DNA of 64,000 bases from Peptoniphilus harei. Its GTDB lineage: Bacteria > Bacillota > Clostridia > Tissierellales > Peptoniphilaceae. The position numbers and the translations under genes were made by a program. Under the pieces are notes generated by a model that worked only from the letters and a program-made list of their open reading frames with translations, was not told the origin of the DNA and ran no database searches. Location: contig NZ_UATM01000032.1 of assembly GCF_900454685.1 (NCBI RefSeq), positions 1,364,001 through 1,428,000 on the forward strand. Direction: 5' to 3'. Shown piece after piece: positions 47,901 to 57,601 of the stretch (position 1 is its first letter; each line of letters begins with the position of its first letter).

Positions 47901-50854
47901 TCTACATCAAAGCCTTCTTTTCCATCGATTGTCTCCTTAATACTATCTGGGATTTTTAATAGTCCTTCTTCTATTTTCTTTGATAGTAGTAAGTATTCTT
48001 CATTTTGAGGATCAAAATAGTATTCTCTTTTTTCTTTGATATCCTTATCTATTAACATGGAAAGAACTTGTTTCTTATCTCTTATTTCTTCAATTTTGGA
48101 TTTTTCTTCTTGCGATAAATTTATATTAAAAGTGATTTTATTTTCTTCATTTATATGTGCTAAATTTTGATATGCTCCATTGATTTCAAGATTTTTATTA
48201 AAAACATATATATCATTATAATAATCTGGAAATTGCTGATTAAAGCTTTGAACATCTATATCATAGCCTTCCTCAAATTTTGTAACTTTATCATCAGTAA
48301 TTTCAAATAAACCTTCCCTTTCCAATTCTAATACATCATTTAAATTTGTAAGATTTGCTTCTTTCATTTTGGCAGTAATTTCATCAAACAAACTGTCTAT
48401 TTTTTTGCTATCTTCAAAAGATTTCCCTTTATATAAAGTATAGATCTTTCCTTGTGAGTTTTCCTTTCTTGGATAAACTCTAATTCCTGTTTCTTCTAAT
48501 TCTATATCCTTTGTTTTATATTTATCTACTAAAGCATAATAAAATCCTACTTTTACTGCTATTTTATCTTCTACAATCTCTTTTGTTAATTTTTCTTCTA
48601 CTTCATTTCTTAATACTTCTAAAGCTTTTAAATCGCTTTCTTTAAAGGAATGTGAGAATAGTTTTAAGTCCTTATCAAAATAGGCATCATATGAATAATA
48701 TATTATTTGATTATGGTTATTATCATATCCACTGGAAATATCTTTTATTTTTAAATATTTATTATCCTCTGTTCTAACTATATCTCCCACTTTTATAGAG
48801 AGTATCTCCTTATCATCTTCTATATTGTTTTCATGTGAATTATTTAAATATTCTCTATATCTATTTTCTATTCTAATAGCTAATTCTTTAACCTTATCTA
48901 TTGCCTTCATATCATCCGGAAGATTTCCCTGTTTATCGGCAACTTCTCTCATGATTTTTACATATTCTCTTTGGAATACAGAGTTAAAACTTGCTAAGGT
49001 ATTATTTCCTAAGTTTTCTCTTGCCTTTATAATTTCATTTTCTAAAACTTTATCCTTAACTAATACATCAAAAATTCTATCTTCAATTTGATTTATTGAA
49101 ATTATTTTTTCATCTATCTTATTTCCTTCTATAGTTTGATTAAGTTCTATCTGACTTTTTCCTATTTGTTCATAAAGAAATTCAAAGTCTCTTTGGTTGA
49201 TCTCATTTCCATCACCTATGTCTATCTTATAGTGATCAACTATTTTCCCATCTACTATATGGTTAAAATAGAATTTGGAATACCCCTCCCACTTATCAGT
49301 CATCTGCCCATATTCATCTTCTCCTAAGGTCTTATTATGAAGTCTTATCTTTTCATCTATTTCCCTTATTTCATCTAATAGTTCTTTAGTCAGCCTTTGT
49401 CCTGCATAATCTTTTTCTATTAGACTTGAACCCTCATTAAACTCAATTATCCAATAATCATCTTTTCTATGGCTATCTAAATCAAAACCTATATTCTCTT
49501 TATTTTTATTAGGATAAAATTCCTTAAATTCTTCAAAACCATTTACTATATCATCATCTATAACTTCTTTGTTAGAATTAACTACAATATTTGGAATATC
49601 ATCATATCGACTTTGACTTTCTAAAAGGTAATATTCTCTTCCTTCTATTTCTTCCTTTTCTTTAATATAAAAAGTGTCATGTATTCCCTCAAGAATAATT
49701 CCATCGTCTAACTGGTCTAATGGTATATCTAATTGTTTTTCAAAGGCTATGGAATATATTTCTTCTTTTAAAAAGTTTGGCATAAATTCATCATAAATGA
49801 TAAGTTTTCCATCATCACCTATACTTGCTACAGACTGTCCTTGATAATAATATATAGAACTATTATTTGTTCTTTCTATATATACATCATTATCAGTTGG
49901 AGGCAAATCATCTTGATAATTTATATACTCCTGGCTTTCTTTTTCTGTTTTATTTATTTCCTGATCTGTTTTTTTCTTCCTATTTTCTTCAAAACTTTCT
50001 TCATCTATATATCTATTCTTTTTAATAAGGTCATTAATTCTTCTTGCAACATTAGACCAAGATAGTAGTATTTCTTTTGCATTACCTTTATTATATTTTA
50101 TTCCCTTCGCATCGTGCCACTCACCACTTTCTCTTGCAGCAGATAGTGCATGAGAACTTCCACCTACGCCATATTCATTTTTCAAGAAATCTGCTTGTTC
50201 TTTTAAATCATGCTTTTCAGTAAAAAATTCATATATTCTTTTCTTTCCATCAGAAAACCCGCTTCCTCTTTTTAGGCTTTCATCTATTTCATCTTGTGTT
50301 ATAAAACTCTGAATAGGTGCAATATCCTTTAAATTTGACCTATATAATTTTCTTTCTATTTCTAAATCATTGATATCATTATAGATTTTAGATAATTTAT
50401 AATGATGAAATCTTAAAATATCAGGATTAATCTTATATTCTTCTAAAAATACCTCGTATTCTTTTCTGAGTTTATTTATAAAATTTTTATCTTCAAGTTT
50501 TTTCCCGAGATTTTCTTTTTCATCTGGGAAGCCTCTTCCTTTTATATCATTAAGAATCGCTAAATATCTATCCTTAGTTTCATCAGTAAGATCTCTCTTT
50601 AAATACAATAATTTTTCTGCTATTTTTTCTCTTTCATATGTCGCACTTTCTACAATCTCAACATTGCTAGCAAATTCTCCTCTATCTAATAAATTATTAA
50701 TATTATTAGCTAAATCTTTCCAAGAAACTATTTGCCCTTCTCTATATCTTGCCTCATCTCCATCTTTTAAAATTGCTCCTTCCTTTCCAAACCATGCAGA
50801 TATCTTTCTTCCTTCAATTTCAAGACCATTGGCTCCCCTATATATTTCTTTCAA
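41930..50854 (-). CDS. Giant LtrC-like adenine methylase/SNF2 helicase
   Basis: 2,974 residues as an ORF. Two copies of an N-terminal module occur: the first around [19 protein letters not shown], the second [13 protein letters not shown] then [17 protein letters not shown] methyltransferase-like domain lies near residue 1,290 ([24 protein letters not shown]). A superfamily 2 helicase follows: [14 protein letters not shown] (about 1,990), [10 protein letters not shown] (about 2,150), [11 protein letters not shown], and [11 protein letters not shown] (about 2,480). The end has a calcium-binding-like [19 protein letters not shown]. The frame is open up to about 51046 without a normal start; TTG at 50854 is only the first permitted codon. 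It probably continues the ArdC-like gene upstream. Role: processing or protecting ICE DNA during transfer. Confidence 0.85.
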   Translation of the reverse strand: MKEIYRGANGLEIEGRKISAWFGKEGAILKDGDEARYREGQIVSWKDLANNINNLLDRGEFASNVEIVESATYEREKIAEKLLYLKRDLTDETKDRYLAILNDIKGRGFPDEKENLGKKLEDKNFINKLRKEYEVFLEEYKINPDILRFHHYKLSKIYNDINDLEIERKLYRSNLKDIAPIQSFITQDEIDESLKRGSGFSDGKKRIYEFFTEKHDLKEQADFLKNEYGVGGSSHALSAARESGEWHDAKGIKYNKGNAKEILLSWSNVARRINDLIKKNRYIDEESFEENRKKKTDQEINKTEKESQEYINYQDDLPPTDNDVYIERTNNSSIYYYQGQSVASIGDDGKLIIYDEFMPNFLKEEIYSIAFEKQLDIPLDQLDDGIILEGIHDTFYIKEKEEIEGREYYLLESQSRYDDIPNIVVNSNKEVIDDDIVNGFEEFKEFYPNKNKENIGFDLDSHRKDDYWIIEFNEGSSLIEKDYAGQRLTKELLDEIREIDEKIRLHNKTLGEDEYGQMTDKWEGYSKFYFNHIVDGKIVDHYKIDIGDGNEINQRDFEFLYEQIGKSQIELNQTIEGNKIDEKIISINQIEDRIFDVLVKDKVLENEIIKARENLGNNTLASFNSVFQREYVKIMREVADKQGNLPDDMKAIDKVKELAIRIENRYREYLNNSHENNIEDDKEILSIKVGDIVRTEDNKYLKIKDISSGYDNNHNQIIYYSYDAYFDKDLKLFSHSFKESDLKALEVLRNEVEEKLTKEIVEDKIAVKVGFYYALVDKYKTKDIELEETGIRVYPRKENSQGKIYTLYKGKSFEDSKKIDSLFDEITAKMKEANLTNLNDVLELEREGLFEITDDKVTKFEEGYDIDVQSFNQQFPDYYNDIYVFNKNLEINGAYQNLAHINEENKITFNINLSQEEKSKIEEIRDKKQVLSMLIDKDIKEKREYYFDPQNEEYLLLSKKIEEGLLKIPDSIKETIDGKEGFDVELILDIKEKTLRQNLRYNGYILNSNQAIKYKSYKDILSNLPYLLDDKHREVLLNGYLNQQIENDRTRQEENPFKEGMSVRYKGKEYTITAINDNTSPKTIELEDSTGLMNGFITGSETILFNDYKNLDLEVYKSSEKEKQSIDKEELVEQISFEDIDNNNEEKVKKDKKTDRENTEGVSEVSLENYKIINEEENLPPSQRLKNNIEAINVLKALEKENRSVRKDEQEILAKYIGWGGLSDVFDEEKEGQWLDARNFLKENLTGEEYNRARGSTLTAFYTPKVVIDSIYESLSNLGFEKGNILEPSAGTGRFIGNLPEEMKESNFYGVELDRISGQIAKELYPNSNIQIKGFEETNFSNNLFDVAIGNIPFGEFKVADREYERNNFLIHDYFFAKTLDKVRDGGIIAFITSSGTMDKKSEDVRRYISERAEFLGAIRLPNTTFKGVAGTEVTSDIIFLKKRNRLLKIDEDWIKLDKDAKGLIYNKYFVDNPQMVIGTMEEIPSRFGTSLACIENKDISLEEGLKKAIKNIQGRYEEAQINDDLGEETIPADDSVKNYSFALVDDEIYFRENSIMQRISLNQKDKDKVKKYLRLNESLRKVITYQREDYSDEEIKKEQENLNKFYDDFNSKHGRLNSKTNKKLFREDANFSLISTLEKLDKEGNFIGKSDIFNKRTIKKAVIIDHTDRAIDALVLSISQKGKINFDYMEELTGKTRDKLIEELKGEIFLNLDSFEPNDINPFKSANELGDFSRPYVSADEYLSGNIRDKIEVVDSYIKNIEKELGKEENLEDSKLLKKELEELHFQKAKLVEVMPKALDASEITVRMGATWIPEQDYKKFMFDLLKTPVSSRWNIDIKYSDFTGEYRVEGKSSDRDNDLASFTYGTNRVNAYKLIEDTLNLRDTKVFDQVEDSDGKKKSVLNQKETMLARSKQEMIKEEFKSWIFDDVERRNRLVEDYNERFNSIRQREYDGSNLTFEGMNPEIELRAHQKDAIARGLFGGNTLLAHEVGAGKTFEMIGIAMESKRLGMSNKSMFVVPNHIVEQFGREFNELYPGANVLCATEKDFTPDRRKRFCSRIATGSFDAVIIGHSQFEKIPISKERQEYELQGQIDEIIDYIDEYKRERDQRFTVKQLEKTKKKLETKLEKLNADYKKDDVVTFEELGVDKLFVDEAHAYKNLYLFSKMRNVAGITSTDSQKSSDMLMKCRYMDEITNNKGLVFATGTPVSNSMAELYTMQRYLQYDELKKMKLQHFDSWASTFGETITAIELNPEGNGYRSKTRFAKFYNLPELMNTVKGFMDIKTADVLNLPTPIAHYETIKTKPTEEQKEILETFSERADKVRDKQVDSSVDNMLLITNDGKKMALDQRLINPLLPDDPNSKVNTCIKNVFSIWDKYKDKKSAQLIFCDMSTPSSDFNIYDDIKTKLIDMGVPENEIEFIHKAKNNMEKDAIFDKVRKGEIRVLLGSTQKMGAGTNAQDKLIAIHDLDIPWRPADLSQRAGRIVRQGNENKEVHIFRYVTENTFDAYLFQTLENKQKYISQIMTSKTPVRVAEDVDEATLNYAEIKALATGNPLIKEKMDLDVEVSKLKMLESNFKSNLYKLEDKVVKFYPKEIERLKERIENLKEDIKNVEPYREVDKNLKEDNKFTSLIIDGKKYIDKKIAGEFLLNKIKGVKIYREMDKDGEKIGEYRNFDLSIKYDSFFNKYNFILKGKGEYRGEFGTDEIGNITRMDNVLDKLPERLENTISKLKDTEEQFQTAKIEIQKTFPQAELLKDKTLRLAEVNNLLDMGKSEDISQDNPLLEEVKEELIDFLNREYDEENRLEDFDTIFPDLTDIGIAYTTTPDEKHEIQVSLDLINYKMNTYVDKNLIDSFQYTYDPLDASDLKELVQIKTSIGFWNFSELVSVNEEKLREVMGFEIDDDGNFYDPLSKDMDLDGIIDRNDADFRDSKVQEIGDFERKEKTSIMDKLKEYKGNLAVNNNIKEINNSEPCGR

Positions 50855-51012
50855 AAAGTTTGCCTGTTCTTCTAAAGATTTACCCTTAGAAAATTCTGCT
50901 ATTACTGCTAATCTTCCATCTTCATGATTTCCTCCATGTATTAAAAATGTATCTATTTCTCTTTGACTTATTGGATTTGAGAAGGATATTTGCTCTCCAT
51001 GATTTTTAGCAG

Positions 51013-51038
51013 AAAAAAAGGAAGTAGACTCTACTTCC
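51013..51038 (-). terminator. Terminator-like hairpin inside the helicase gene junction
   Basis: Minus strand GGAAGTA/TACTTCC stem followed by TTTTTTT, directly after the stops of the ArdC-like and TnpV-like frames and inside the open helicase frame. It may end a TnpV transcript or stall read-through. Confidence 0.6.
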
Positions 51039-52340
51039 TCATTTTTTTAGATTAGGATTATCTCCCTTTCCCCTATTTCTTGTAGGGTCATATCCATGTT
51101 CTTCTTCAATCTCAGATATTTCAGATAGTCCTCTTCTTTCAGTTCTTCTGTCAGACCCCAAGTTTCCATCATTTTGACTTCTTCCCTCGTGATAAAGTCC
51201 TCTATCTCTTTTTCCTTTGATAGAAGATGATCCATCAATGTCCCTTGCAAATACATTATCTGATAATCCTCTTCTTTGTTCTCCTTGAGAAAGTTCAATC
51301 TCATCCTTCCCCATCTGTTGAGTTTCTTTAAATCTATTTCCTTGGGAATTGCCATATTGGGTATTAGGACTTCCATGCCTTCCTCCAATTCTTCCATCTT
51401 GTATGTCCCTCCCTGTCTCTCGAAGGAATTCTCCTTGACGATTGGTGTGTAAATCCCCTCCTCCATGAGGTATTCCTTGCCTGCCAATGTTAATTTCTCT
51501 TTCATCTTCCAAGCCTCCTTTAAAATTTATTTCACCGTTTATATCAGAACTTAATTTATTATAACGCTCCTTAAGCTCTTTTGTCTGCTCCAAATCTTTT
51601 CTTTCTTGAATTTTCTCTAAAATTTCTAATCTTTTTATTTCACTTCCCAAATCAAGTAAGATATTTTTACTTATATTAGCACTTATACTTAATACTTTGT
51701 CTATGTCCGAACTTGATATTTTAGACAGTAAAGATAAGTTTTCTTCTTTTAGCTGATATGAGACCTCCATTCTCTCGCTTATAGAAATTTTTACGGATTC
51801 TTTTAACAAATTAAAAAGGTCTACCTTTTGAATGCTTTTTAAACTTTCATCAGATAGACTTTCTAAAATTTTATTGAATTTTCCTCTAACATTACTTTCT
51901 ACTAAGGCAGCAATTTTATCTTCTTGGCTTAATAGAAGCTTACTATCTTTTTCTTTAAACTTATCTATCATTTCATCTAGTAAGTTTAAATGCTTTTTGC
52001 TATCATATTTCCATAACTTTACCTCAGAAATATTATGATTAATACTTACTGTTTGCCTTATGTCGAAGATATATTTTATCCTTCCACTATCTATATCTAA
52101 AAGTGGTATTCCTTTTTCGCCTCTTTTAACGCTTCTACCTATACTTTTCCAATAATCAAATTCTGCACAGGCTGTTGCTTTTGGATCCATATTGTATATA
52201 GATATTTGATGTATATATGGATACTTATAGTTATTGCCTGATACCTTTAAATATTCCTCATATTTTTTTATATCTTTCTTAAATTCTTCTTTTGCAAGAT
52301 AGATTGATCTGCTTAAATCTACTATATCATATCTTGGCAT
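51039..52340 (-). CDS. ArdC-like N-terminal domain protein with R/G-rich linker
   Basis: Start at 52340 (MPRYDIV), where GAGGAGGG lies upstream; a longer frame to 52355 would contain that site. Residues about 40-95 ([35 protein letters not shown]) match the N-terminal single-strand-binding domain of ArdC/LtrC proteins. Then comes a helical region (130-275) and a low-complexity Arg/Gly/Gln-rich tail (280-433) ending at 51039. In related elements this domain is the N-terminus of the giant helicase. Removing one A from the A7 run (plus 51042-51048) fuses the two into about 3,470 residues. The tail is overprinted by a TnpV-like gene. Confidence 0.75.
   Translation of the reverse strand: MPRYDIVDLSRSIYLAKEEFKKDIKKYEEYLKVSGNNYKYPYIHQISIYNMDPKATACAEFDYWKSIGRSVKRGEKGIPLLDIDSGRIKYIFDIRQTVSINHNISEVKLWKYDSKKHLNLLDEMIDKFKEKDSKLLLSQEDKIAALVESNVRGKFNKILESLSDESLKSIQKVDLFNLLKESVKISISERMEVSYQLKEENLSLLSKISSSDIDKVLSISANISKNILLDLGSEIKRLEILEKIQERKDLEQTKELKERYNKLSSDINGEINFKGGLEDEREINIGRQGIPHGGGDLHTNRQGEFLRETGRDIQDGRIGGRHGSPNTQYGNSQGNRFKETQQMGKDEIELSQGEQRRGLSDNVFARDIDGSSSIKGKRDRGLYHEGRSQNDGNLGSDRRTERRGLSEISEIEEEHGYDPTRNRGKGDNPNLKK
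51047..51505 (-). CDS. TnpV-like protein, overprinted in an alternative frame
   Basis: 152-residue ORF on the same strand as, but in a different frame from, the tail of the ArdC-like gene. It has its own ideal site: AAAGGAGG, 8 bases, ATG ([13 protein letters not shown]). The protein looks real: [52 protein letters not shown]. This order fits the TnpV family of transposon-encoded proteins. The overlapping frame, in contrast, is low-complexity, as expected when one frame is constrained by another. A terminator hairpin follows the stop. Function unknown in the family. Confidence 0.72.
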   Translation of the reverse strand: MKEKLTLAGKEYLMEEGIYTPIVKENSFERQGGTYKMEELEEGMEVLIPNMAIPKEIDLKKLNRWGRMRLNFLKENKEEDYQIMYLQGTLMDHLLSKEKEIEDFITREEVKMMETWGLTEELKEEDYLKYLRLKKNMDMTLQEIGEREIILI

Positions 52341-52482
52341 TTTATCCCTCCTCATTATAGTGATAAAAATGAACTAAATTTTTATATATTTATTTATTAA
52401 ACTTTATTTCTTTCTATTTTTTAAATTTCTGTAAGCAAAAGATAACTTTAAAATGTCATTTACGCTATCTTTTTATTGCAAT

Positions 52483-52517
52483 AAAAAAACGATTGAAATT
52501 TTTTACTTTTCAAATCG
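52483..52517 (-). terminator. Terminator after the 108-residue ORF
   Basis: Minus strand CGATTTGAAA/TTTCAATCG with one bulged T, followed by seven T, 18 bases after the stop at 52535. Confidence 0.75.
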
Positions 52518-52534
52518 CTCTAACTGCCTTTATT

Positions 52535-52861
52535 CTATTGCTTCCAATCCAACATTGCCTTTTCTAACTTTGAAAAATTGCAATTTGCTCTTCTTATAAT
52601 TCCTGTTTTCTTTTGATTTTTGTATATTTTTTCTACCTTTATCAAGATCTTTGTTTTTATTTTTAAACAAAAAGCATATTCTTTTTGAAATAAGTCTTTA
52701 TATCTGATATCTTCAAGTTCGTTAAAATCAATTCTTTCATAACAATCAGTCGGTACAGGAATCATTTTCTTAATATCCAATATAGATAATATGTGAATTT
52801 TTTCTTTATCAGAATAATATCTGTAAATATCTCCATCTATAGTAATACTATCATCGATCAC
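52535..52861 (-). CDS. Hypothetical protein
   Basis: 108-residue ORF from a GTG at 52861; the frame is open a further 13 codons upstream without an ATG. It is rich in Ile, Lys and Tyr (DGDIYRYYSDKEKIHILS; IPVPTDCYERIDFNELED), with a basic C-terminus (KKTGIIRRANCNF). I do not recognise the family. It has a terminator of its own downstream and the sRNA candidate upstream. The lack of a good start suggests its 5' end is mis-set or damaged. Confidence 0.5.
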   Translation of the reverse strand: MIDDSITIDGDIYRYYSDKEKIHILSILDIKKMIPVPTDCYERIDFNELEDIRYKDLFQKEYAFCLKIKTKILIKVEKIYKNQKKTGIIRRANCNFSKLEKAMLDWKQ

Positions 52862-52935
52862 TTCATAAATTAAAAAATGCTCATCAGAAACATTCTTTCA
52901 TTTTTTGCGTTTTCCTTTGCAGAAGAAATTGGAAT

Positions 52936-53055
52936 AAAAAAATAGAAAGGTTTTAACCTCTCTGTTTGCTTTAATATTTTACCTTTGGGATGTAGGTAGT
53001 GATACACCTTCTTTAATGCTCCACCTTTAACGGTAGCGGGACACCATCTTTATCT
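52936..53055 (-). ncRNA. Candidate small RNA with own promoter and terminator
   Basis: About 120 bases transcribed from a near-consensus promoter (53062-53090). It includes a hairpin around GCTACC/GGTGG-AGC and further paired segments (CCT...AGG), and ends in the stem AGAGAGGTT/AACCTTTCT followed by TTTTTTT (52936-52963). The interior is richer in G and C than its surroundings and has no credible ORF. No riboswitch class that I know fits. It may be a trans-acting or antisense regulator of the ICE, or the leader of the 108-residue ORF. Confidence 0.6.
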
Positions 53056-53061
53056 GATAAG

Positions 53062-53090
53062 AGTATAACGTATATTTATAGTAATGTCAA
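53062..53090 (-). promoter_or_regulatory. Promoter of the sRNA candidate
   Basis: Minus strand TTGACA (53085-53090), exact 17-base spacer, TATACT (53062-53067). Confidence 0.75.
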
Positions 53091-53202
53091 ATAAGCAAAT
53101 TTCCTAATGCCTACTCTTTTATCACTTATATTATACCCTATTTCTTTCATAAATCATTCCTTTCTTCATTCCTATAATTATATTCAAGTTTTTATAATCA
53201 AT

Positions 53203-54909
53203 TTACTTATAATATTTACCTATAGTATTTTCTATTTCTTCTTCAATTTCTTTTAAAAAATTCTCTTTATATTCCTTACCCTTTGCTATATCACTTAATC
53301 TCATTTCCCATTTTGCTGTTGTCTTTGGAGATTTAAACTCATCTATAACTATAGTCACTAGGTTTAATCCCTTTCTAGTTGATATTAGATTTTTCTTTTC
53401 TCTTTTTATATAACCTTTGTATATCAAATTTTCTATTATTCCCGCTCTTGTAGCAGGAGTACCAAGTCCTTTTCTCTCAACTTCAACATCCTTAACTAAT
53501 TCATCATTCCCAGCTATTTCCATTGCTTTTAAGAGTGTGTCTTCAGTGAAGTGTTTAGGTGGATTTGTATACTTCTCTTTTATATCTTTATTTTCAATAT
53601 ATAAAAAATCTCCTATTTTTACATCAGGAAGTTGTATATCTTCTTTCTTCTTTGATTTATATTCTTCTAAATATTTTGTAAATCCTTCTTCAGCAATTAT
53701 TTTATAAGTGTTTATAAATTCAAACCCGTCAAATTCAGCCACTATCTTTGTTGTATTTTCTACAAGAGGATATCCAAAACTTGCATAGAGTTTATTTGTT
53801 ATAAGTCTATATACTTTGGCTTCACTTTCCGGAAGATTTGAAATATCCTTATTTAATGAACTTATCGTTGGAATTATTGCATGATGATCTGTAACTTTTT
53901 CAGAATTAAAAACTACCTTAATTCTTTCTGTGTCAAAATCATTTTTCCCTATAATATTATTTACAGTGCTTTCTATCATGTCTACTGTCAAATATCTTGA
54001 ATCTGTTCGTGGATAGGTAATATACTTCTTTTCATACAGGCTTTGGGCATAATCTAGGGTTTGTTTTGCACTGTATCCAAAATACTTATTACATTCTCTT
54101 TGAAGTGTTGTTAGATCAAAGGGCAGATTAGGCTTTGTAATCTTTTCTTTTTTAATTACATCGGTTATTTCAATTTTTTCTCCGATTAAATTTTTAAGCT
54201 GCTCTGCCACTATCTTGTCATCAATTCTATCTGTCGACAGTGTAAATCCATTCATAGAAATCTCCACTGTATAATATTTTTCTTTTTTAAAACTATTTAT
54301 CTCATCATCTCTATTCACAATCATTGATAAAGTTGGTGTTTGTACTCTGCCTACACTATAATTTTCATTATATAGACAGGAGTAAAGTCTACTTATGTTC
54401 ATTCCAACAAGCCAATCAGCTATGGCACGAGCCTTAGCTGAATCAAAAAGATTATCATAATTACTTCCATCTTTTAAGTTGCTAAATCCTTCTTTTATGG
54501 AAGAGTCTTCCATTGAGGAAATCCAAAGACGTTTCATTTTCTTCTTACAATTTGCCATCATATATACAAGTCTAAAGATAGCTTCTCCTTCTCTACCAGC
54601 ATCACAAGCATTAATAATGGTGTCAACTTCATTACTATTCATTAGTCTTTTAAGAATATTAAACTGTTTTTTAGTTGTCTTCGTTACCTCATACTTGTAT
54701 TCTTTTGGGATAATAGGTAAATCTTCAATTCTCCACTTCTTATATCTTTCATCATACACATCAGGATTTGCCATTTGTACTAAATGCCCAACACACCATG
54801 AAACAATGTATCCATTCCCCTCATAATATCCATTATTTCTATTTTTTGCTCCTATAACTTTTGCTATTGATGCTGCAACACTTGGTTTTTCTGCGATTAC
54901 TAATTTCAT
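53203..54909 (-). CDS. topB: DNA topoisomerase III (type IA)
   Basis: 568 residues. TOPRIM domain (MKLVIAEKPSVAASIAKVIG; NACDAGREGEAIF), then SVGRVQTPTLSM, and the catalytic Tyr near residue 297 in YITYPRTDSRYL; the toroid continues to LGTPATRAGIIENLI. It is shorter than chromosomal TopB and ends without a zinc ribbon, as is usual for ICE-borne copies. Start has AAAGGAGG. It likely resolves or unlinks DNA during conjugative transfer and replication. Confidence 0.95.
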   Translation of the reverse strand: MKLVIAEKPSVAASIAKVIGAKNRNNGYYEGNGYIVSWCVGHLVQMANPDVYDERYKKWRIEDLPIIPKEYKYEVTKTTKKQFNILKRLMNSNEVDTIINACDAGREGEAIFRLVYMMANCKKKMKRLWISSMEDSSIKEGFSNLKDGSNYDNLFDSAKARAIADWLVGMNISRLYSCLYNENYSVGRVQTPTLSMIVNRDDEINSFKKEKYYTVEISMNGFTLSTDRIDDKIVAEQLKNLIGEKIEITDVIKKEKITKPNLPFDLTTLQRECNKYFGYSAKQTLDYAQSLYEKKYITYPRTDSRYLTVDMIESTVNNIIGKNDFDTERIKVVFNSEKVTDHHAIIPTISSLNKDISNLPESEAKVYRLITNKLYASFGYPLVENTTKIVAEFDGFEFINTYKIIAEEGFTKYLEEYKSKKKEDIQLPDVKIGDFLYIENKDIKEKYTNPPKHFTEDTLLKAMEIAGNDELVKDVEVERKGLGTPATRAGIIENLIYKGYIKREKKNLISTRKGLNLVTIVIDEFKSPKTTAKWEMRLSDIAKGKEYKENFLKEIEEEIENTIGKYYK

Positions 54910-54931
54910 TTTTCCTCCTTTAATTTTTTAA

Positions 54932-54966
54932 TAAAAAAATGAGAGATTAAATTTTCAATCCCTCAT
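54932..54966 (-). terminator. Terminator after the AbiE toxin gene
   Basis: ATGAGGGATT/AATCTCTCAT stem (one G-T pair), 8-base loop, then TTTTTTT, between abiEii and topoisomerase III. It partly isolates the toxin-antitoxin pair from topB. Confidence 0.75.
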
Positions 54967-54978
54967 CTTTTTATAGCT

Positions 54979-55818
54979 CTACTGATTTTTTATTTTTTCT
55001 ATAATATTTATTCCATTATCTATTACATCTTCAAACTTTATGTCTCTAGCATAAAGATTTTTCTTCGAATAAGAATTCCATCTGTATAAAAAAGCTTGAT
55101 CCGTTTTTAGCATTCTCATTAAATTTATGATTTTATCTATATCAAATTCCGTTTTTCTATAATCAAAAGTTCTAATACATGCTTCTTTTAATATCTTGGT
55201 ATCAATTTCTTTATCTTTTAATTTATAAATTATATAAAGATCATAGTAATCCTTACTTCTGCTATTTAAAAACCCCCTAGAGTATATTGTTTGAATTTTT
55301 TCTGCCACAATTGTTTCAATAGGATAGGCTTTAATTAAAATATCTTCTTGCCCAAAAGCACTTATATATTTATAATCTATGGGATGTGGGGTGATAACAT
55401 CACCTGTTGCAATATCAAGAGGTACAATTTGTCTTATATTCTCCATCCTACAAAGTATACTTACACGAAACCCTCCATACTGGTCATCTTCCTTGATTGT
55501 ACTTATTCCATTTACTTTATAGGATATATCATCTGAATGACTTGCTTCTAGTAATTCTTGTATTGTTTTTAATACATTTTCTTCTGATAAATGCATATTT
55601 CTTAAAAGAAGATCTATATCTACTGTGCTTCTTGAATCTATCCCTACTACATTAGATAAAAGAAAACCTCCTTTAAAAATAAATTTTTCATGATACTTAC
55701 TCTGTGCTAATTTTTTTAATATGCTTTCCAAAAAATAATATAACATTACTGAATTAAATGGGAGTCCTGATTCTTTGCTTATATTATGACAAATGGCGGT
55801 TAACTTTGCTTTATTCAT
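54979..55818 (-). CDS. abiEii: AbiEii-type nucleotidyltransferase toxin
   Basis: 279 residues of the AbiEii/AbiGii family, toxin of a type IV toxin-antitoxin and phage-abortive system. Nucleotidyltransferase motifs: FKGGFLLS, STVDIDLLLR (the two Asp metal ligands), VPLDIATGD, then ETIVAEKIQTIY and SKDYYDLYIIYKL. The start overlaps the antitoxin stop by 8 bases. Expected to stabilise the ICE and defend against phage. Confidence 0.9.
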   Translation of the reverse strand: MNKAKLTAICHNISKESGLPFNSVMLYYFLESILKKLAQSKYHEKFIFKGGFLLSNVVGIDSRSTVDIDLLLRNMHLSEENVLKTIQELLEASHSDDISYKVNGISTIKEDDQYGGFRVSILCRMENIRQIVPLDIATGDVITPHPIDYKYISAFGQEDILIKAYPIETIVAEKIQTIYSRGFLNSRSKDYYDLYIIYKLKDKEIDTKILKEACIRTFDYRKTEFDIDKIINLMRMLKTDQAFLYRWNSYSKKNLYARDIKFEDVIDNGINIIEKIKNQ

Positions 55819-56404
55819 ATACCACCTCCATAACTTCCTTTACTTTATCTTCTATTCCCATTTTTCTTGCTATTTTATATAGAGAATGTATATCCTTATC
55901 CTTATATTTAAAATAAGAACGAATGAGTTTTACATAAACTTCAGTATCCATTTTTTCTTTGTTGGAAATAAAATCACAAAGTATTCTTTCGTAGGAGTAA
56001 ACATTCACAGTGTTTCCAAACATTGTCTTTTTCTGTATAATTCCTAGATTATAAATAGATTTTTTTACATAATTGATATTAAGTGTATCTTGCTTCTCAT
56101 TAAATTTATATCCATTGTATACTGTAACATCTATTCTCCATGGAATTTTGTCCGTTACCCCAAGTAGAAACAAAGCTGTCTCATAGGAAAATATCGCCTT
56201 TCTATACTGATATTGGAAAAAATAGTACTCATCGAAATCACCATCTTCAATAATATATATTCCTTTTTGAACTCTAAACAATTTTCCCTCTTTTGCTAGT
56301 CTACTTAAATATACTGTAGGTATGTTATTCTCTCTGCAATAAGCAGATGTTATAATACCACCTGATTCTTTTAGATGTATTTCAATTTGCTTTCTATAAT
56401 TCAT
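55811..56404 (-). CDS. abiEi: AbiEi-type antitoxin and autorepressor
   Basis: About 197 residues. N-terminal winged helix-turn-helix (GGIITSAYCRENNIPTVYL; SRLAKEGKLFRVQKGIYI), then the AbiEi C-terminal domain (SYETALFLLGVTDKIP; VTVYNGYKF). I use the ATG at 56404, 9 bases after AAGGGG; an ATG at 56413 also exists but abuts that site. AbiEi proteins repress their own promoter by binding inverted repeats, and a long inverted repeat sits directly upstream. Confidence 0.88.
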   Translation of the reverse strand: MNYRKQIEIHLKESGGIITSAYCRENNIPTVYLSRLAKEGKLFRVQKGIYIIEDGDFDEYYFFQYQYRKAIFSYETALFLLGVTDKIPWRIDVTVYNGYKFNEKQDTLNINYVKKSIYNLGIIQKKTMFGNTVNVYSYERILCDFISNKEKMDTEVYVKLIRSYFKYKDKDIHSLYKIARKMGIEDKVKEVMEVVYE

Positions 56405-56415
56405 TATATTCATCC

Positions 56416-56470
56416 CCTTGTTGTGTTTACACTTATATTATATATTTTTATAAGTGTGTTTGCAACAAGG
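56416..56470. promoter_or_regulatory. AbiE promoter with long inverted-repeat operator
   Basis: Two 22-base arms (56416-56437 and 56449-56470), identical except for about five central positions, flank an AT-rich core with a TATAAT-like -10. This matches the known AbiEi mode of binding paired inverted repeats. The 56471-56708 stretch beyond shows no gene. Confidence 0.7.
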
Positions 56471-56794
56471 CTTTGAATTTCTATCCCAATTTGTTTCAAA
56501 AATTATCAAGAAATTTCATATCATCAAATTCTTAATTATACAATCAATCATTTATACTTAGCTTTCCTTTTATATTAAGTTTGGGCTGTCGTTTTGTTCA
56601 TCGTTTTTTATTAAAGTTCCAGAATTCTAATTATACTTTTTTTTATAAATTTACACGATAATTGAGTTTATTGTTGTCCTTAATCTACTACTTAAATCAT
56701 TGAGAAGATTAAAATTCATCTTCATCTGGAATAATTTCTGTATCTTCCTTATCTTCAAGATCATAATCCTCCCCTTCAGATTCATAATCATCTT

Positions 56795-57586
56795 CTAATT
56801 CATTATAATCTTGCTCCTCTTCAAAACTTTCCTCTTCATTTTTTTATAGATTTTGAAGTAATATCCTGCACCCATTACACCAACAATAATTAAACCCATA
56901 AATAAATAAAGTCCTATCCCTGATTTCTTTTCTTCTTTCTCCTCTTTCTTCGGTTTTTCCTCCACCGGTTCTTCTTTTTTTACTACTTCTTCTTTTGGCT
57001 TTACTTCACTTTCTCCTTCAATCATATTTAGTAGATCTTGTTCTCCAACTTCTGTTAGTAGTTGCACATTTTCTTGATTTTCCGAGTGATCTACAATGAG
57101 GTGCATAGTTTTTCCACTCTTTGTTTGAAAGGTTAAAAATTGTCTGACATCTATTGGATTTTCCTTTTTTTCATCTCTTGATGTTTGATCTTCTACTTTC
57201 GGTGTAATATCCTGTCCATTTTTATCTACATTTTCTATAACTGTTCCTCTTGCCTTATTTTCTTTTGTGGCTAATGGATTAATTGCTTTAGTATTGCCAC
57301 CTTTAACAAGCTTAGATGGCTTTTCTTTTTTATCTACTTGCTCATTTTTTATGTTATTTTCTTGTATTTTCGGCACTTCCTGATAAGGAATTTTTTGACT
57401 CTCATTGGATGGTTTATATACATCTTCATCAAATAAGCTTTCTAATTCTTTACTTTTTTCTGGCAAATAAATATCATTTGACTGATTTTTTATTTCATTA
57501 TCATTGCTCTTAGCTATGGATATGCTTGGCATACTTAATAGTAAAAGGAGTAGCACTAAGGCTACCCCTAATCTTTTTTTCTTCAT
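56795..57586 (-). CDS. DUF4366-type membrane protein, acidic tail frameshifted
   Basis: Signal peptide (MKKKRLGVALVLLLLLLS), a disordered Lys/Glu-rich region, a conserved core (IDVRQFLTFQTKSGKTMHL; IVDHSENQENVQLLTE), and one membrane helix (GIGLYLFMGLIIVGVMGAGYY). Such DUF4366 proteins stand in the transfer operon of Bacillota ICEs and are probably part of the mating channel. After KIYK the frame runs to a basic end, but another frame encodes a clean acidic cytoplasmic tail (NEEESFEEEQDYNELEDD... to TAA at 56709). One extra A in the A7 run at 56839-56845 would restore it. Confidence 0.82.
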   Translation of the reverse strand: MKKKRLGVALVLLLLLLSMPSISIAKSNDNEIKNQSNDIYLPEKSKELESLFDEDVYKPSNESQKIPYQEVPKIQENNIKNEQVDKKEKPSKLVKGGNTKAINPLATKENKARGTVIENVDKNGQDITPKVEDQTSRDEKKENPIDVRQFLTFQTKSGKTMHLIVDHSENQENVQLLTEVGEQDLLNMIEGESEVKPKEEVVKKEEPVEEKPKKEEKEEKKSGIGLYLFMGLIIVGVMGAGYYFKIYKKMKRKVLKRSKIIMN

Positions 57587-57601
57587 AGTTATCTCCTTTT
57601 C

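Noticed and set aside
51042..51048. Classical -1 programmed frameshift at A AAA AAA before TGA
   Set aside because: A -1 shift leads to a stop within a few codons; only a +1 shift or loss of one A enters the helicase frame.
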